A DNA stretch of 64,000 nucleotides from Entomohabitans teleogrylli. Its GTDB lineage: Bacteria > Pseudomonadota > Gammaproteobacteria > Enterobacterales > Enterobacteriaceae. The translations under genes and the position numbers were made by a program. Location: positions 288,513 to 352,512 of the forward strand of contig NZ_KQ947378.1 of NCBI RefSeq assembly GCF_001484765.1, written 5' to 3'. Position 1 is the stretch's first letter, and the number at the start of each line of letters is the position of its first letter. The notes under the pieces are model-generated. The model made no database searches. It was not told where the DNA came from and saw only the letters and a program-made list of their open reading frames with translations. This document shows, piece after piece, positions 18,170 through 28,251 of this stretch.

Positions 18170-20161
18170 ATGTCTTCTCGTAAAGAGCTTGCCAATGCTA
18201 TTCGTGCGCTCAGCATGGACGCCGTACAAAAAGCCAAATCCGGTCACCCGGGAGCCCCTATGGGCATGGCGGACATTGCCGAAGTCCTGTGGCGTGATTA
18301 TCTGAACCATAATCCGAACAATCCGCACTGGGCGGATCGCGACCGTTTCGTGCTGTCCAATGGTCACGGCTCGATGCTGATTTACAGCCTGCTGCACCTC
18401 ACCGGTTATGATTTGCCGATGGAAGAGCTGAAGAACTTCCGCCAGTTGCATTCCCGAACCCCGGGTCACCCGGAAGTTGGTTACACGCCGGGTGTGGAAA
18501 CCACCACCGGTCCGCTGGGCCAGGGCATCGCTAACGCCGTTGGGATGGCTATTGCCGAGAAAACGCTGGCTGCGCAGTTTAACCGCCCGGGTCACGACAT
18601 TGTCGATCACTACACCTACGCCTTTATGGGCGACGGTTGCATGATGGAAGGCATTTCCCATGAAGTGTGCTCTCTGGCGGGCACCCTGAAGCTGGGCAAG
18701 CTGATTGCGTTCTACGATGACAACGGTATTTCCATTGATGGTCATGTGGAAGGCTGGTTTACCGACGATACCGCGAAGCGCTTTGAAGCCTACGGCTGGC
18801 ACGTGGTGCGCGGGGTGGACGGTCACGATGCCGATGCCATTAAACGCGCGGTAGAAGAGGCCCGTAAAGAGACTGGCAAACCGTCCCTGCTGATGTGCAA
18901 AACCATCATCGGCTTTGGCTCTCCGAACAAAGCGGGGACGCATGATTCCCACGGCGCGCCGCTGGGTGATGCTGAAGTCGCCGCAACCCGTGAACAACTG
19001 GGCTGGAAATACGAGCCGTTCGTTATCCCGCAGGATATCTACGCGCAGTGGGATGCTAAAGAGGCCGGACAGGCGAAAGAGTCTGCCTGGAACGAGAAGT
19101 TTGCCGCCTATGCGCAAGCGTTCCCGCAGCAAGCCGCAGAATTTACCCGCCGTATGAAGGGGGATATGCCGGCGGACTTCGCCGCAAAAGCGCAGGCGTG
19201 GATTGAAAGTCTGCAGGCTAATCCGGCGAAAATCGCCAGCCGTAAAGCATCCCAGAACGCGATTGAAGCGTTTGGCCCGTGGCTGCCGGAATTCCTCGGC
19301 GGTTCCGCTGACCTGGCGCCTTCCAACCTGACCCTGTGGTCCGGTTCGAAGGCCATCAATGAAGACGCGGCCGGTAACTACATTCATTACGGTGTGCGTG
19401 AGTTTGGTATGACCGCTATCGCCAACGGTATCGCGCTGCACGGTGGTTTCCTGCCATATACCTCGACCTTCCTGATGTTCGTGGAATATGCCCGTAACGC
19501 GGTGCGTATGGCGGCGCTGATGAAACAGCGTCAGGTAATGGTTTACACCCATGACTCCATTGGTCTGGGGGAAGATGGTCCGACTCACCAGCCGGTAGAG
19601 CAACTGGCGTCCCTGCGTGTGACCCCGAACATGAGCACCTGGCGCCCGTGTGACCAGGTGGAATCCGCGGTGGCGTGGAAGTATGGTGTTGAGCGCCATG
19701 ACGGCCCGACAGCGCTGATCCTGTCGCGTCAGAACCTGGCGCAGCAGGAGCGCAGCGCGCAGCAACTGGCGGATATCGCCCGCGGCGCCTACGTGCTGAA
19801 AGACTGCGCCGGCCAGCCGCAACTGATCTTCATCGCCACCGGTTCCGAGGTGGAGCTGGCGGTGGCGGCATGGGAAAAACTGTCGGCGGAAGGTGTGAAA
19901 GCGCGTGTGGTTTCTATGCCGTCTACTGATGCCTTCGACAAGCAGGATGCCGCCTACCGCGAATCCGTGCTGCCGAAAGCGGTTTCTGCCCGCGTGGCGA
20001 TTGAAGCGGGTATCGCTGATTACTGGTTCAAGTATACCGGTCTGAATGGCGCTATTGTCGGGATGACGACCTTCGGTGAGTCCGCGCCGGCAGAGAAACT
20101 GTTCGAAGAGTTCGGCTTCACTGTCGACAACGTCGTGGCGAAAGCCAAAGCGCTGCTGTAA
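18170..20161 (+). CDS. tktA: Transketolase 1
   Basis: Thiamine-diphosphate enzyme of the non-oxidative pentose phosphate pathway that moves two-carbon units between sugar phosphates. The 663 residues match the E. coli enzyme. The thiamine-diphosphate motif is GDG at 154-156, extending to the metal ligand Asn185 ([10 protein letters not shown]). The catalytic glutamate lies in [12 protein letters not shown], and the substrate histidines lie in SGHPGAPMG and SNGHGSM. It is divergent from loiP and has its own terminator. Confidence 0.98.
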   Translation: MSSRKELANAIRALSMDAVQKAKSGHPGAPMGMADIAEVLWRDYLNHNPNNPHWADRDRFVLSNGHGSMLIYSLLHLTGYDLPMEELKNFRQLHSRTPGHPEVGYTPGVETTTGPLGQGIANAVGMAIAEKTLAAQFNRPGHDIVDHYTYAFMGDGCMMEGISHEVCSLAGTLKLGKLIAFYDDNGISIDGHVEGWFTDDTAKRFEAYGWHVVRGVDGHDADAIKRAVEEARKETGKPSLLMCKTIIGFGSPNKAGTHDSHGAPLGDAEVAATREQLGWKYEPFVIPQDIYAQWDAKEAGQAKESAWNEKFAAYAQAFPQQAAEFTRRMKGDMPADFAAKAQAWIESLQANPAKIASRKASQNAIEAFGPWLPEFLGGSADLAPSNLTLWSGSKAINEDAAGNYIHYGVREFGMTAIANGIALHGGFLPYTSTFLMFVEYARNAVRMAALMKQRQVMVYTHDSIGLGEDGPTHQPVEQLASLRVTPNMSTWRPCDQVESAVAWKYGVERHDGPTALILSRQNLAQQERSAQQLADIARGAYVLKDCAGQPQLIFIATGSEVELAVAAWEKLSAEGVKARVVSMPSTDAFDKQDAAYRESVLPKAVSARVAIEAGIADYWFKYTGLNGAIVGMTTFGESAPAEKLFEEFGFTVDNVVAKAKALL

Positions 20162-20183
20162 TCGCGGTCTGCATTGCTGATGA

Positions 20184-20213
20184 AAACGGGTCGCTGATGC
20201 GGCCCGTTTTTTT
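20184..20213 (+). terminator. tktA terminator
   Basis: The stem AACGGG / CCCGTT, extended by GC pairs, is followed by eight T residues about 22 bp after the tktA stop. Confidence 0.85.
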
Positions 20214-20352
20214 GCCCGCCATTGCGACGATAGCGCGCTATCCTGGCGATTTTCACTATGGCTATTCTTTGCCAAAGACAGGCATAATATTCGGCTGCAA
20301 CTGCGCATAAGGCTGCGCGCCAGCCCTCTTTTTAGCCAGGAATAGTAAAGCG

Positions 20353-21252
20353 ATGGAAGCGACCAGAAAGGGTGAATTACTGATGCTGCTCACCAGCCTG
20401 CTGGCCGCGGCGGGCTGGTTTGTATCGCGCCAGGCGATTGAGGCGTTGCCGGTCAGCGGATTTATCGGGCTGCGCTTTTTGCTGGCGGCGCTGGTTCTGC
20501 TGCCTTTTTGCTGGCGCGATATTGCCGCTAACTTTACTCTGACCGCGCGTAACGGCCTGCTGACTGGCGGGCTGCTCGGCGCTGGCTTACTGCTGTGGAT
20601 CTATGCCGTGGCGGTCAGCCCCACACTGTCGGAAGGGGGATTTATTACCAGCCTGGCGATGCTGTTTGTCCCCCTGCTGAACTGGTTATTTTTCCGTAAC
20701 CGGCCGCCGTTAGCCTTCTGGCTGGGGCTGCCGCTGGTGCTGGCTGGGCTGATGCTGCTTTCCCTGCAGGGAAGCTGGAACTTTGCCTCCGGCCACATCT
20801 GGTTCGCCGCCTCATCTTTGCTGATGTCGCTATTTTTTATTGTTAACAGCCGGCTGGCGCCGCATTTGCCGGTACTGCCCTTCAGCTGCGCCCAGTTACT
20901 GGTGGTCGGCGTTATGGGGCTACTGGTATCGCTGGCGACGGAAACGTGGCCGGAACGCATCTCCGCCGCAGGTATCGGGTGGCTGCTGGTCAGCGTGTTG
21001 CCGGCTACCGTGTTGCGTTATGTCGTGCAAATCGCCGGTCAGCGTCTTGCCGCGCCGGTAACGGCCGCGCTGATTATGCTGCTTGAACCGGTGTGGGTAC
21101 TGCTGTTCAGTCTGTTGATCTATCAGGAACCGTTTTCGCCGCAGAAGCAACTTGCCTGCGCTTTGATGTTTATAGGCCTGCTGATTACCCGCAGCCGTCT
21201 TTTTGGCCGCCGTAATACGCTGAGCAAGCCGCTGACAAATCCCGAACCGTAG
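20353..21252 (+). CDS. DMT-superfamily (EamA) transporter
   Basis: A 299-residue integral inner-membrane protein with about ten hydrophobic helices arranged as two EamA halves. The first half opens GELLMLLTSLLAAAGWFVSRQ, and the second closes with the typical ALIMLLEPVWVLLFSLLIYQE block. Members export metabolites or amino acids, but the substrate here is not evident. It is inserted between tktA and cmtB relative to E. coli. It has its own upstream terminator boundary and an AATAGTAAAGCG leader. Confidence 0.88.
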   Translation: MEATRKGELLMLLTSLLAAAGWFVSRQAIEALPVSGFIGLRFLLAALVLLPFCWRDIAANFTLTARNGLLTGGLLGAGLLLWIYAVAVSPTLSEGGFITSLAMLFVPLLNWLFFRNRPPLAFWLGLPLVLAGLMLLSLQGSWNFASGHIWFAASSLLMSLFFIVNSRLAPHLPVLPFSCAQLLVVGVMGLLVSLATETWPERISAAGIGWLLVSVLPATVLRYVVQIAGQRLAAPVTAALIMLLEPVWVLLFSLLIYQEPFSPQKQLACALMFIGLLITRSRLFGRRNTLSKPLTNPEP

Positions 21253-21561
21253 TTTTCACGCCGGATGCGCCGTAAAGTGTTTTGGAGCTGTGCTGATCTG
21301 CGTGATTGATCAAGGTTTTTATCTTAAAGCAATCACCTTAACGTTATTATGATCACAAAAAAAATATATTTTTTATGTTTTGTTTTGAGTTATTTATCAC
21401 AAAAATATGATTGACAAATAAATATCACAATACAACTTTTTGATCTGGTTGGTTTTGTATTTCTCCGCTGTCTGATTTAAGGGGAATTGCCCCTGATTGC
21501 TTTATTTTGCGCTCGCGAGTAGTTTGCTTCCTGAGCTATGAAAATAAAAAGAGGGCGCAAC
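21253..21561 (+). promoter_or_regulatory. Promoter region of the cmtB-yggC operon
   Basis: This 309 bp AT-rich segment precedes cmtB. A CRP-like site TGAGT-N6-TCACA lies at 21386-21401, and several more TCACA or TGATCACA half sites occur nearby, suggesting catabolite control. A TTGACA hexamer at 21411-21416 could be a -35 element. I see no gene here. Confidence 0.5.
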
Positions 21562-22002
21562 ATGCGGCTAAGGGATTATTTTCCAAAAAATTCTATCGTT
21601 ATTAAATCACGGGCGGAAGACTGGCGCCAGGCAGTGGATTATGCGATGGAGGGGTTATTAAATAATGGCTATATCAAAAGTGACTATATTCAGGCCATTA
21701 AAGATTCGACATTAGATAATGGCCCTTATTATATTCTGGCGCCTTATATCGCGATGCCCCATACCAGGCCGGAGGCTGGCGCGATTAAGACTGGCCTGAC
21801 ATTAACGTTGCTGGATGAACCGGTTATTTTCGGTGATGACCAACCTATCAGGTTACTGATTGGCCTGTCCGCCGCTGATTCTGATACTCACATTGAGGCA
21901 ATTCAGTCACTCAGTGAATTGCTGTGTGAAGACGAAAATATTCAGGCATTGCTGGCGGCAAAAAATGAAGAACAGCTGGCGGATATTCTTATTCGCGCCT
22001 GA
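21562..22002 (+). CDS. cmtB: Mannitol-type PTS enzyme IIA component CmtB
   Basis: Cytoplasmic phosphocarrier of the mannitol/fructose PTS IIA family, 146 residues. The phosphorylated residue is His67 in the block IAMPHTRPEAGA. I chose the ATG at 21562 (GAGGG six bases upstream, MRLRDYF as in E. coli) over an in-frame ATG 24 bp earlier. It would accept phosphate from HPr and pass it to the IIB domain of CmtA, encoded 29 bp downstream. The E. coli homologue is called cryptic mannitol IIA, and its physiological sugar is not established. Confidence 0.95.
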   Translation: MRLRDYFPKNSIVIKSRAEDWRQAVDYAMEGLLNNGYIKSDYIQAIKDSTLDNGPYYILAPYIAMPHTRPEAGAIKTGLTLTLLDEPVIFGDDQPIRLLIGLSAADSDTHIEAIQSLSELLCEDENIQALLAAKNEEQLADILIRA

Positions 22003-22031
22003 TTTCTCTTTTCCTGTAACAGGACATGATT

Positions 22032-23426
22032 ATGGAAAATAAGTCTGCTCGTGCAAAGGTCCAGGCTTTTGGGGGATTTTTAACCGCTATGGTTATACCC
22101 AATATTGGCGCATTTATTGCCTGGGGTTTTATTACTGCCTTATTTATTCCCACCGGCTGGTTACCCAATGAGCATTTCGCCAGAATTGTCGGGCCAATGA
22201 TTACCTATTTATTACCGGTAATGATTGGTTCTACTGGCGGGCATCTGGTGGGTGGCAAGCGGGGCGCCGTGATGGGGGGGATTGGCACCATCGGCGTGAT
22301 TGTCGGGGCGGATATTCCGATGTTTATCGGGGCGATGATTGTCGGGCCGCTGGGCGGTTGGGTGATTAAACGCATCGATGCCGCGCTGGAAAAACATATT
22401 CCGGCGGGTTTTGAGATGGTGATTAATAATTTCTCGCTCGGCATTGCCGGTATGCTGATGTGCCTGCTGGCGTTTGAGATTATTGGTCCCGCGGTGCTGG
22501 TGGCGAATAACTTTGTCAAAGAGTGTATCGAATCACTGGTGAAAACCGGTTATCTACCGCTGCTGTCGCTGATTAACGAGCCGGCGAAGATTCTGTTTTT
22601 GAATAACGCCATCGATCAGGGCGTCTATTACCCGCTGGGTATGCAGCAGGCTTCGGATACCGGGAAGTCTATCTTCTTTATGGTGGCTTCTAACCCGGGA
22701 CCCGGACTGGGCCTGCTGTTGGCGTTCGCGGTGTTTGGCAAAGGCATGAGTAAACGTTCGGCGCCGGGGGCGATGATTATCCACTTCCTGGGCGGGATTC
22801 ATGAGCTCTATTTCCCCTACGTGCTGATGAAGCCTCTGACGCTGATCGCCATGATTGCCGGCGGAATGTCAGGGATTTACACCTTCCATCTACTTGATGG
22901 CGGTCTGGTGGCCGGTCCCAGTCCGGGTTCCATTTTCGCTTACCTGGCGCTCACTCCCCGCGGCTCATTTATCGCTACTCTGTCCGGCGTGACGGTGGGG
23001 ACGGTAGTGTCGTTTGTGGTGACCGCGTTGATTCTGAAAATGGAAAAGAGCGGCGTACAGGAAGACGTGGATAGTTTTGCCCAATCCACGCAGGCGGTGA
23101 AAGCCATGAAACAGCAGGGGACATCACTCTCCGGTCAGGTAAAACACATCGCGTTTGTCTGCGATGCCGGTATGGGGTCCAGCGCCATGGGCGCCACCAC
23201 CTTTCGCAAGCGCCTGGAAAAGAGCGGACTGAATATCGAAGTCAGGCATTATGCCATTGAAAATGCACCGCCGGACGCCGATCTGATCGTCACGCATGCG
23301 AGTCTGGAAGGACGCGTGAAACGGGTTACCCACCAACCGCTAATCCTGATCAATAACTATATCGGCGATCCGCAACTGGACACCCTTTTTGAACGATTGA
23401 CGTCACATCAGGCGGAAAAACCATGA
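22032..23426 (+). CDS. cmtA: Mannitol-type PTS enzyme IICB component CmtA
   Basis: Membrane permease and phosphotransfer subunit of a mannitol-type PTS, 464 residues. The membrane IIC part (about 1-335) starts FGGFLTAMVIPNIGAFIAWG and holds the substrate-site motif GGIHELYFPYV. The C-terminal cytoplasmic IIB domain carries the phosphorylated Cys377 in FVCDAGMGSSAMG. The ATG at 22032 (MENKSARAKV, as in E. coli) is preferred over one 6 bp upstream. It overlaps yggP by 4 bp (ATGA). Confidence 0.95.
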   Translation: MENKSARAKVQAFGGFLTAMVIPNIGAFIAWGFITALFIPTGWLPNEHFARIVGPMITYLLPVMIGSTGGHLVGGKRGAVMGGIGTIGVIVGADIPMFIGAMIVGPLGGWVIKRIDAALEKHIPAGFEMVINNFSLGIAGMLMCLLAFEIIGPAVLVANNFVKECIESLVKTGYLPLLSLINEPAKILFLNNAIDQGVYYPLGMQQASDTGKSIFFMVASNPGPGLGLLLAFAVFGKGMSKRSAPGAMIIHFLGGIHELYFPYVLMKPLTLIAMIAGGMSGIYTFHLLDGGLVAGPSPGSIFAYLALTPRGSFIATLSGVTVGTVVSFVVTALILKMEKSGVQEDVDSFAQSTQAVKAMKQQGTSLSGQVKHIAFVCDAGMGSSAMGATTFRKRLEKSGLNIEVRHYAIENAPPDADLIVTHASLEGRVKRVTHQPLILINNYIGDPQLDTLFERLTSHQAEKP

Positions 23427-24697
23427 AAACAAAAGTTGCAGCAATTTACGGGAAACAGGATGTGCGCATCCGCGAATTCGAATTGCCGGAGATCACCGAT
23501 AACGAATTACTGGTCAGGGTTATCTCCGATAGTGTCTGCCTGTCCACCTGGAAGGCGGCGCAACTGGGGAGCGATCATAAACGCGTACCGGGGGATCTGG
23601 AAAATCATCCGGTTATCACCGGCCACGAGTGCGCGGGGATTATCGTTCAGGTCGGGAAAAATTTAACCGCCGGCTATCGGCCCGGTCAGCGATTCGTATT
23701 ACAGCCGGCGATGGGCTTACCGAGCGGTTATTCGGCGGGCTACAGCTACGAATATTTTGGCGGTAATGCGACTTATATGATTATCCCTGAGGTGGCGATC
23801 AATCTGGGGTGTGTTCTGCCCTATCACGGTTCCTGTTTTGCCGATGCCTCTCTGGCGGAGCCGATGTGTTGCATTATCGGCGCTTACCGGGCGAATTATC
23901 ACACCACACCCTATGTCTATGAGCACCGGATGGGGATAAAGCCGGGCGGAAACCTGGCGCTACTGGCCTGTGCGGGCCCGATGGGTATCGGCGCCATCGA
24001 TTACGCGATTAATGGCGGGGTGCGCCCGGGCAGAATCGTGGTGGTGGATATTGATGAGGCGCGGCTGGCGCAAGCGCAGAAATTATTACCCGTGGCGCAG
24101 GCGGCGGAAAAGGGCATCGAGCTTATCTATGTGAACAGCGCTGGGCTGGAAAATCCAACCCAGGCGCTGCGGGCGCTGACCGGCGGTCACGGTTTTGACG
24201 ATGTGTTTGTTTATGCGGCGGTTTCCGCGGTGGTTACGCTGGCGGATGAATTACTGGCGGAAGATGGCTGCCTGAACTTCTTCGCCGGTCCGACGGATAG
24301 CCAGTTCAAAGTACCGTTTAATTTTTACAATGTGCATTACAACAGCACACACGTGGTCGGCACCTCCGGAGGCTCTACCGACGATATGATTGAGGCTCTT
24401 ACTTTGAGCGCCAACGGGCGGCTACGGCCCTCTTTTATGGTGACGCATATCGGCGGGCTGGATGCGGTACCGGAAACCATTCTGAATCTGCCGGATATTC
24501 CGGGGGGTAAGAAACTTATCTACAACGGCGTTACGCTGCCGCTGACCGCGATTACCGATTTTGCCGAACTGGGCAAATCCGATCCGCTATTCCAGGCGCT
24601 GGCGGAGCGGGTGGAGAAAACCCACGGCATCTGGAACGAGGAGGCTGAACGCTACCTGCTGGCCCATTTTGGCGTCGATATCGGGGAGGCGGTGTGA
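23423..24697 (+). CDS. yggP: Zinc-binding dehydrogenase YggP
   Basis: Medium-chain, zinc-dependent alcohol or polyol dehydrogenase-like protein of 424 residues. The catalytic zinc ligands are visible in SDSVCLSTW (Cys) and ITGHECAG (His-Glu). The Rossmann region is LLACAGPMGIGAIDYAING followed by RIVVVDIDEARL, where the acidic Asp suggests NAD preference. In this operon it would act on the phosphorylated product of the CmtAB PTS, perhaps an alditol phosphate. The substrate is unknown. Start and stop both overlap neighbouring genes by a few bases. Confidence 0.94.
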   Translation: MKTKVAAIYGKQDVRIREFELPEITDNELLVRVISDSVCLSTWKAAQLGSDHKRVPGDLENHPVITGHECAGIIVQVGKNLTAGYRPGQRFVLQPAMGLPSGYSAGYSYEYFGGNATYMIIPEVAINLGCVLPYHGSCFADASLAEPMCCIIGAYRANYHTTPYVYEHRMGIKPGGNLALLACAGPMGIGAIDYAINGGVRPGRIVVVDIDEARLAQAQKLLPVAQAAEKGIELIYVNSAGLENPTQALRALTGGHGFDDVFVYAAVSAVVTLADELLAEDGCLNFFAGPTDSQFKVPFNFYNVHYNSTHVVGTSGGSTDDMIEALTLSANGRLRPSFMVTHIGGLDAVPETILNLPDIPGGKKLIYNGVTLPLTAITDFAELGKSDPLFQALAERVEKTHGIWNEEAERYLLAHFGVDIGEAV

Positions 24698-25668
24698 TGC
24701 ACTCGCTGGTATGGCCATTGCTGCGCGTCACTGAACAGGCGGCGCTCGCTGCCTGGCCCTCGATTGGCTGCGGCGATAAAAACGCTATTGACGGTCTGGC
24801 GGTGCGTGCGATGCGTGAAGCCCTCAACCATGTTGCTATGCGCGGGCGGATTGTCATCGGCGAGGGAGAGATCGACAACGCGCCCATGTTGTTTATCGGT
24901 GAACAGGTCGGTAGCGGGAAAGGCCCGGCGGTGGATATCGCCGTCGATCCCATTGAAGGCACGCGCATGGTGGCGATGGGGCAGAACAATGCGCTGGCGG
25001 TGATGGCGCTGGCGCCGCAGGGGACGCTGCTGCACGCTCCGGATATGTATATGAAAAAGCTGGTGGTCAACGCCGGGGGGCGCGGCGCTATCGATCTGGC
25101 GCTGCCGCTGGCGGAGAACCTGCGCCGTATCGCCGCCGCGCTGGGGAAACCGTTATCGGCGCTGCGGCTGGCGACGCTGGATAAACCGCGCCAGCAACAG
25201 GCGATCGCCGAGGCGTCGCGTCTGGGCGTGAAGGTGTTCGCGCTGCCTGATGGCGATGTCGCCGCCAGCGTACTGACCTGTATGAAAGACAATCAGTTTG
25301 ATGTGCTGTATACCACCGGCGGCGCGCCGGAAGGGGTGATCTCGGCCTGCGCGGTGAAGGCGCTGGGCGGTGATATGCAGGCTGAGCTGGTGGATTTTTG
25401 CCAGGCGAAGGACGATACGCCGTCGCACCGGCAGATCGCCCATGATGAACGCCGGCGCTGCCGGGAGATGGGGGTCGACATTAACCGCATTTACGGGCTG
25501 GATGAACTGGTGGGGAGTACGGCCATTCTGTTTTCCGCCACCGGCGTTACCGGGGGCGATATCCTGCGCGGCGTACGCCAGCAAGGCAGTATGGTGCGTA
25601 CCCAAACATTGCTGATCAATGGCATAGACCAAACGTGTAATATAATAGATTCCCTGCATCACCAGTGA
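24697..25668 (+). CDS. yggF: Class II fructose-1,6-bisphosphatase-like YggF
   Basis: GlpX-type (class II) sugar bisphosphatase of 323 residues. E. coli YggF has fructose-1,6-bisphosphatase activity in vitro. Metal and phosphate motifs are VIGEGEIDNAPM, DIAVDPIEGTRMVAMGQNNA and GGAPEGVISACAVKALGG. The ATG at 24697 overlaps the yggP stop by one base. A GTG directly before it is the alternative start. As the fourth gene of the operon, it may hydrolyse a bisphosphate formed by the pathway. Confidence 0.94.
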   Translation: MHSLVWPLLRVTEQAALAAWPSIGCGDKNAIDGLAVRAMREALNHVAMRGRIVIGEGEIDNAPMLFIGEQVGSGKGPAVDIAVDPIEGTRMVAMGQNNALAVMALAPQGTLLHAPDMYMKKLVVNAGGRGAIDLALPLAENLRRIAAALGKPLSALRLATLDKPRQQQAIAEASRLGVKVFALPDGDVAASVLTCMKDNQFDVLYTTGGAPEGVISACAVKALGGDMQAELVDFCQAKDDTPSHRQIAHDERRRCREMGVDINRIYGLDELVGSTAILFSATGVTGGDILRGVRQQGSMVRTQTLLINGIDQTCNIIDSLHHQ

Positions 25669-25685
25669 GCGCAACCGAGAACCTC

Positions 25686-26195
25686 ATGACTACGCTGACG
25701 GAAGACGAAATTCTTGAGCAACTGGACGCCCGGGCCGATTTACCGGCCTTTATGTCCGCGGCCCATGAAATATTGTCGGCGGGGGTCAGGCGTTTTCTGC
25801 CGTCATTGTTTGTGAATAATGACGCAGAGATTCTGGAATATGCAGTGAAGCCGTTACTTGCCCGCAGCGGGCCGCTGGATGATATAGACGTGGCGCTACG
25901 GCTGATTTTCGCATTAGGTAAAATGGATAAATGGCTGTATGCGGACATCACCAGTTTTTCCCAGTTTCATGACTATGTGATGAAACAGGAAGCGCCGCCC
26001 GGGTTTCAGGATGAGGTAACCTGGGATTTTATCAGCAATATCAATACCATTACGCGCAATGATGTCTTCTGGCAGGCGTTGAAAGGGATGAAATTTGCCG
26101 ATTTTGCCGTCTATTCGCAGGCTCGTTATACCAGCATGGTGAAAACCGCAATGGTGCTGGCGGTCACGGAGATACTCAAGGAACTCACGCTGTGA
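25686..26195 (+). CDS. yggD: MtlR/YggD-family regulator
   Basis: A 169-residue protein of the mannitol operon repressor (MtlR) family, all alpha-helical with no standard helix-turn-helix. The conserved core is SGPLDDIDVALRLIFALGKMD. I chose the ATG at 25686 because it gives the E. coli length. The in-frame GTG at 25665 has no ribosome binding site. It probably represses the cmtB-yggC operon by analogy with MtlR, which is inference. It overlaps yggC by 4 bp. Confidence 0.92.
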   Translation: MTTLTEDEILEQLDARADLPAFMSAAHEILSAGVRRFLPSLFVNNDAEILEYAVKPLLARSGPLDDIDVALRLIFALGKMDKWLYADITSFSQFHDYVMKQEAPPGFQDEVTWDFISNINTITRNDVFWQALKGMKFADFAVYSQARYTSMVKTAMVLAVTEILKELTL

Positions 26196-26902
26196 ACATT
26201 ACCCTGACGATTAACGGGCTGACCACCCAGGCCAGCTACTGCGACCGTGAAATTCATAACCTCCACAAACCGTTATTGCAGCGCTTTGCCCAACTGCATC
26301 AGGCGCTATCCGGTCAGCGCTGCATTATCTTTTTGAGTGCGCCGCCGGGAACCGGTAAATCGACGCTGACCACCTTCTGGGAGTATCTGGCGGCTAACGA
26401 TCCGCGATTGCCCGCGCTGCAGACACTGCCGATGGATGGCTTTCACCATTACAACGACTACCTTGACGAACATCAGCTCAGGCCGTTTAAAGGCGCGCCG
26501 CAGACCTTTGACGTTGGGAAACTGGCCCGCAACTTACAGCAGTTACGGCGCGGCGATGGCAGTTGGCCGCAGTATGACAGGCAAAAGCACGACCCGGTTG
26601 AATTCGCTATTCGCGTGACGGCGCCGGTAGTGATTGTTGAAGGTAACTGGCTGCTACTGGATGAGGAGCCGTGGCGCCAGTTACGGCGCTACTGCGATTT
26701 CTCCATTTTCATCCGCGCGCCGCGGGTGATTCTGGAACAGCGTCTGGTGGCGCGCAAAATTGCCGGCGGCTTAACGCCGCAGCAGGCTGAGGATTTTTAT
26801 CTACGTACCGATGGCCCGAATGTGAAGCGGGTTTTGGCCCATAGTCTGCCGGCGGATCTGACCCTGGCGATGGATAAAGAAGGCCGCTATCGGGTTGCCT
26901 GA
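26192..26902 (+). CDS. yggC: P-loop kinase-like protein YggC
   Basis: A 236-residue protein with a Walker A motif APPGTGKST and the fold of uridine kinase/pantothenate kinase-like enzymes. Further motifs are LPMDGFHHYNDYL, AP-QTFDV and IVEGNWLLLDEEPW. It is likely a sugar or nucleoside kinase, but the substrate is unknown. The start is a GTG that overlaps the yggD stop (GTGA). It is the last gene of the cmtB-yggC operon, and a 281 bp gap follows before epd. Confidence 0.93.
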   Translation: MNITLTINGLTTQASYCDREIHNLHKPLLQRFAQLHQALSGQRCIIFLSAPPGTGKSTLTTFWEYLAANDPRLPALQTLPMDGFHHYNDYLDEHQLRPFKGAPQTFDVGKLARNLQQLRRGDGSWPQYDRQKHDPVEFAIRVTAPVVIVEGNWLLLDEEPWRQLRRYCDFSIFIRAPRVILEQRLVARKIAGGLTPQQAEDFYLRTDGPNVKRVLAHSLPADLTLAMDKEGRYRVA

Positions 26903-26978
26903 ATCCGTCATTTATTCCATTATTCCTTTATCCGGCAACGGATGCTGGGCGTATTATTCCTCCGTTTTGCTCAAAAAG

Positions 26979-26994
26979 TGTGATGGCTGTCAGA
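26979..26994. promoter_or_regulatory. CRP-type site upstream of epd
   Basis: TGTGA-N6-TCAGA differs from the CRP consensus core at one position, about 190 bp before epd. CRP control of the epd-pgk-fbaA operon is known in E. coli. Confidence 0.6.
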
Positions 26995-27183
26995 AGATTA
27001 TCTCATTCAGGGTGACAATCATTCCTTTTGATTACTGTTTCGCTTATTCTCGCTGAAGCGTTTCAGTTAACTGAGTGTTCACCAACCCGATAAACGGTTG
27101 TGGTTTGTGACAGGCGAGGATTCCCCTGACGGCGTAGCTGCATTACTCTGTCAGCCTGATTAGGGGATCCTGGCGGGAGAAAT

Positions 27184-28203
27184 ATGGCCATACGTATCGC
27201 AATCAATGGATTCGGGCGCATTGGGCGTAATGTTGTGCGGGCGCTGTACGAATCCGGCCGTCGCGCGGAAATCGCCGTGGCGGCGATTAACGAGCTGGCG
27301 GACGCCGCGGGCATGGCGCATTTGTTGAAATATGACACCAGCCACGGGCGCTTTTCCTGGGATGTGCGCCAGGAAGGGGACCAACTGTGGGTGGGGGATG
27401 ACGCGATCCGCCTGCTGCATGAGCCGACGATTGCGGCGCTGCCATGGCGCGAATTAGGGGTGGATATCGTGCTCGACTGTACCGGTGTGTATGGCAGTCG
27501 CGCAGATGGCGTTGCGCATCTGGAGGCCGGCGCCGGGAAAGTGCTGTTTTCGCATCCGGGCGCGCACGATCTGGATGCCACGGTAGTCTTCGGGGTAAAT
27601 CATGCGCAACTGCAGCGCGAACATCGGATTGTCTCGAATGCTTCCTGTACCACTAACTGCATTATTCCGGTCATTAAACTGCTGGATGACGCTTTTGGCA
27701 TAGAGTCGGGAACGGTTACGACAATCCATTCCGCGATGCACGACCAGCAGGTGATCGACGCCTATCATCCGGATTTACGCCGCACCCGCGCCGCCAGTCA
27801 GTCGATTATCCCCGTTGATACGCGTCTGGCGGCGGGAATTACCCGTATCTTCCCAAAATTTAACGATAAATTTGAAGCGATTGCGGTCCGGGTCCCAACC
27901 ATCAATGTGACGGCAATCGACCTTAGCGTGGCGGTACAGCAGCCGGTAAAATCCAGTGATGTCAATCACTTGCTGCAAAAAGCGGCGCAGGGGGCATTTC
28001 GTGGTATAGTTGACTATACGGAATTACCGTTGGTCTCAATCGATTTTAATCACGATCCGCACAGCGCCATTGTCGATGGTACGCAGACGCGGGTTAGCGG
28101 CCGGCATCTGATTAAGACGCTGGTCTGGTGTGATAATGAATGGGGCTTTGCCAACCGTATGCTCGACACGAGCCTGGCAATGGCCGCGACTGGTTTCAGG
28201 TAA
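27184..28203 (+). CDS. epd: D-erythrose-4-phosphate dehydrogenase
   Basis: NAD-dependent enzyme that oxidises erythrose 4-phosphate to 4-phosphoerythronate, the first step of the deoxyxylulose-dependent pyridoxal phosphate pathway. It is a GapA paralogue of 339 residues, as in E. coli. The Rossmann start is [16 protein letters not shown], and the catalytic Cys155 lies in SNASCTTNC. The epd-specific block [14 protein letters not shown] replaces the GAPDH phosphate-site sequence. It is the first gene of epd-pgk-fbaA. Confidence 0.97.
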   Translation: MAIRIAINGFGRIGRNVVRALYESGRRAEIAVAAINELADAAGMAHLLKYDTSHGRFSWDVRQEGDQLWVGDDAIRLLHEPTIAALPWRELGVDIVLDCTGVYGSRADGVAHLEAGAGKVLFSHPGAHDLDATVVFGVNHAQLQREHRIVSNASCTTNCIIPVIKLLDDAFGIESGTVTTIHSAMHDQQVIDAYHPDLRRTRAASQSIIPVDTRLAAGITRIFPKFNDKFEAIAVRVPTINVTAIDLSVAVQQPVKSSDVNHLLQKAAQGAFRGIVDYTELPLVSIDFNHDPHSAIVDGTQTRVSGRHLIKTLVWCDNEWGFANRMLDTSLAMAATGFR

Positions 28204-28251
28204 GGCGCTCTGGCGTCTGCAAAACTTTAAGAATCAACGAGAGGATTCACC

